DNA from: Serinus canaria
Taxonomy: Eukaryota > Chordata > Aves > Passeriformes > Fringillidae
NCBI RefSeq assembly: GCF_022539315.1
Contig: NC_066336.1
Coordinates: 5,522,600 to 5,586,599, forward strand
Direction: 5' to 3'
DNA length: 64,000 nucleotides
Below are positions 62,401 to 64,000 of the stretch, one piece after another. The notes under the pieces are model-generated. The model was given only the letters and a program-made list of their open reading frames with translations. It did no database searches and had not been told where the DNA came from. Numbering within the stretch: position 1 is the stretch's first letter; every line of letters starts with the position of its first letter. Position numbers and translations under genes: made by a program.

Positions 62401-62766
62401 CCATCACACCTGTGACATAAAGAAACTCCCAGCACTCCTGGCAAGTTCAAAGAGCAATAAAACCATTCTGCTCCTCACCACCCGACCCCGCTGTGCTGGG
62501 CACAAGAGGAGCAGGGATCCCCCCTCCTTCCCCAGCAGGGTGCCAGGCTTACCTGGGTAGGAGACGGGTGAGGATGTGAGTGAGGCCCTGGAAACGGGTG
62601 AGGATGTGAATGAGACCCTGGAAACGGAAGAGGAGTAGTTGTCACTGACATCTGGGAAGCCAAAGAAAGAGCGGATGAGGAGCAGAGCCTGCAGCAGGAG
62701 GCTCAGCCCGGCCACGCTGCAGCGGAAGCCGCAGCGGAAGCCGAGGGAGTCGGACTGGGAAGGCAT
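56465..62766 (-). CDS. RHCE: RH (RHCE/RHD-type erythroid Rh protein), 10 exons, about 445 aa
   Basis: Twelve-helix red-cell membrane protein of the Rh/Amt family, partner of RhAG in the Rh complex. Exons: 62766-62553, 62081-61895, 61672-61522, 61389-61248, 59665-59505, 58810-58673, 58456-58311, 57791-57712, 56700-56627 and 56509-56465. Lengths 187, 151, 138, 80 and 74 nt equal those I recall for human RHCE exons 2, 3, 6, 8 and 9; exons 4 and 5 are 6 nt shorter, exon 7 is 12 nt longer and exon 1 is 66 nt longer. Family marks: [24 protein letters not shown] (helix 2-3), [32 protein letters not shown] and [11 protein letters not shown]. Pore histidines are replaced by F195 and F350, the RHCE/RHD-like state and unlike RhAG, RhBG and RhCG. 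NYS after helix 1 is a likely N-glycosylation site. Exon 10 ([14 protein letters not shown]) is the least certain: it does not match human FPHLAVGF. Confidence 0.93.
58838..59165. repeat. 34-bp minisatellite in RH intron 5
   Basis: About nine copies of CAGGGACTTCTTACTAGGGC followed by TAGTAGGGCTACAG. It starts 27 bp upstream (in transcript sense) of the exon 6 acceptor. In RH sense each copy contains GTAAGA, a donor-like hexamer. Confidence 0.97.
59150..59392 (+). mobile_element. CR1 LINE fragment in RH intron 5
   Basis: Contains GGGTGGGGAGGCCCTGG, CCAAGGCCAGGCTGGACAGG, GCTTGGAGCCACCTGGGAC, GGAGGTGTCCCTGCCACGG and CCTTCCCATCCAAACC, ending at GTCTGTGA. It is antisense to RH. Confidence 0.9.
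59666..61247 (-). other. RH intron 4
   Basis: 1.6 kb of mostly unique sequence with a short GACAGAGG repeat at 59986-60022. No other gene was recognised. Confidence 0.6.
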
Positions 62767-62889
62767 CGTGCACTGGGCTACATGGAGAGCAGCCCAGCAG
62801 AGACTGCTCTGACTCCTCTGCCCTGTGCCACTGTCCCCGTGCCCTCACACAGCGGCACAGGAGCTGTGGGGGCCAGCAACGAGAGCTCA

Positions 62890-62942
62890 GCCAGAGATAA
62901 AAGGGCCAAGAGGCGTGAGCAGGGAGCAGCTCCTTATCTGAG
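62890..62942. promoter_or_regulatory. GATA motifs in the RH upstream region
   Basis: AGATAA at 62895-62900 on the plus strand and CAGATAAGG on the minus strand (core 62934-62939) lie about 130 and 170 bp upstream of the RH start codon. Two WGATAR sites at this distance fit an erythroid promoter, as known for human RH genes. Confidence 0.5.
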
Positions 62943-62994
62943 CTGTGGCAGGAGCCAAACGGAGCCCAGCTCACATGGGCTGAGCTCAGAGTGC

Positions 62995-63480
62995 CCGAGG
63001 ACACGGCCAGAGACAGGGCCAGGGCCACGGTCACAGCCACAGCCAGAGCCAGAGCCAGAGCCAGAGCCAGAGTCACAGCCATGGCCAGAGCCAGAGCCAC
63101 GGTCACAGCCACAGCCAGAGACAGGGCCAGAACCAGAGCCAGAGCCAGAGCCAGAGCCAGAGTCACAGCCACGGCCAGAGACAGGGCCAGAACCAGAGCC
63201 AGAGCCAGAGTCACAGCCACGGCCAGAGACAGGGCCAGAACCAGAACCAGAGCCAGAGTCACAGCCACGGCCAGAGCCAGAGCCAGAGCCAGAGTCACAG
63301 CCACGGCCAGAGCCACGGTCACAGCCACGGCCAGAGCCACGGTCACAGCCACGGCCAGAGCCAGAGACAGGGCCAGAACCAGAACCAGAGCCACAGTCAC
63401 AGCCACGGCCAGAGCCAGAGCCAGAGTCACAGCCACGGCCAGAGCCACGGTCACAGCCACGGCCAGAGCCAGAGACAGGG

Positions 63481-63511
<31 letters not shown>

Positions 63512-63605
63512 CACAGTCACAGCCACGGCCAGAGCCACGGTCACAGTCACAGCCAGAGCCAGAGCCACAGTCACAGCCACGGTCACAGTCACAGCCACAT
63601 CCAGA
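62995..63605. repeat. Hexamer-based array (CCAGAG / CCACGG / TCACAG) upstream of RH
   Basis: About 600 bp made of 6-bp modules, mainly GCCAGA, GCCACG and GTCACA, with higher-order blocks of 60-100 bp. It begins about 230 bp upstream of the RH start. Period 6 leaves long frames open on both strands. Confidence 0.98.
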
Positions 63606-63849
63606 TCCTCTTTCTGGGAATCCTATGAACCCATGGGTAATTCACACAGAACTTTCTCCAAACAGGGCAACAGCTCAAGCAGCAATTTAGGAATTAATTT
63701 AGCTAGCACAACGAGCCTTTTTTGCTACTTGTTAGTAAATCCCATCAGTGTTAACACCCAGGGAGAACACGCCAAAGGTGAGGAATTCACCCGTTCTTCC
63801 TCAGGATGGCACATTGGAAAGGTGATGCTCGGATTCACAGGTTGTGTTT

Positions 63850-64000
63850 CCAGAGACCAAAGGTTGGTTGTGTCTGACAGGGTGAAGCACAAAGTAACTT
63901 TTATTAAGGAAAAGGTTTTCCCCACGAGGGTGGTGAGGCCCTGGCACAGGTTCTCCTTCACCCCTGGCAGTGCCAAAGGGCAGGTTGGACACTGGAGCTT
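63850..64000 (+). mobile_element. CR1 LINE fragment, cut by window end
   Basis: Contains TTATTAAGGAAAAGG, GAGGGTGGTGAGGCCCTGGC, ACAGGTTCTCC and CCTGGCAGTGCC, the CR1 3' body. It continues past the window. Confidence 0.8.

Noticed and set aside
62642..63690. Open frames of about 300 codons on both strands upstream of RH
   Set aside because: Produced by the period-6 array; encoded peptides are simple Pro-Glu or Ala-Val-Leu repeats. The minus frame only continues into RH exon 1 out of its reading frame.

Overview
The window looks like avian, probably songbird, nuclear DNA from a GC-rich microchromosome. The evidence is five vertebrate genes with consensus GT-AG introns, several 3'-end fragments of the bird LINE CR1, songbird-type LTR sequence, strong CpG islands and very many minisatellites. 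Gene order RUNX3 - SYF2 - RSRP1 - TMEM50A - RH matches the vertebrate RH neighbourhood (human 1p36.11; in chicken probably chromosome 23). All gene models were read by eye from splice sites and remembered protein families; nothing was aligned by machine.

Layout. 1-6388 (minus): three exons of RUNX3, holding the proximal-promoter start and most of the Runt domain; the rest of the gene lies left of the window. 5.4-8.6 kb: the CpG island of the RUNX3 proximal promoter. 8.6-42.2 kb: a gene desert with AT-rich, non-repetitive islands that may be RUNX3 enhancers, CR1 fragments, and large tandem arrays (16.4-17.6, 19.6-20.0, 24.4, 27.7-28.5, 38.3-38.8, 40.0-40.9 and 41.4-42.2 kb). 42647-45679 (plus): SYF2, complete, 7 exons. 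46861-49550 (minus): RSRP1, complete coding region, tail-to-tail with SYF2. 51646-54746 (plus): TMEM50A, complete, head-to-head with RSRP1 across a shared CpG island. 56465-62766 (minus): the erythroid-type Rh gene (RHCE/RHD orthologue), 10 exons, tail-to-tail with TMEM50A. 62.9-64 kb: Rh upstream region with GATA motifs, a 600-bp hexamer-based array and a CR1 cut by the window end.

The genes are not a pathway. RUNX3 is a transcription factor, SYF2 a spliceosome subunit, RSRP1 an SR-like splicing-related protein, TMEM50A a small membrane protein and RH a red-cell membrane protein. Most notable: both pore histidines of the ammonium-transporting Rh family are phenylalanine in this RH; its first extracellular loop carries an in-frame 30-bp duplication; its last intron is stop-free and a multiple of three; a 56-bp tandem duplication spans the SYF2 stop codon; and three different minisatellites sit next to splice acceptors. 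I found no system that I would call wholly new.
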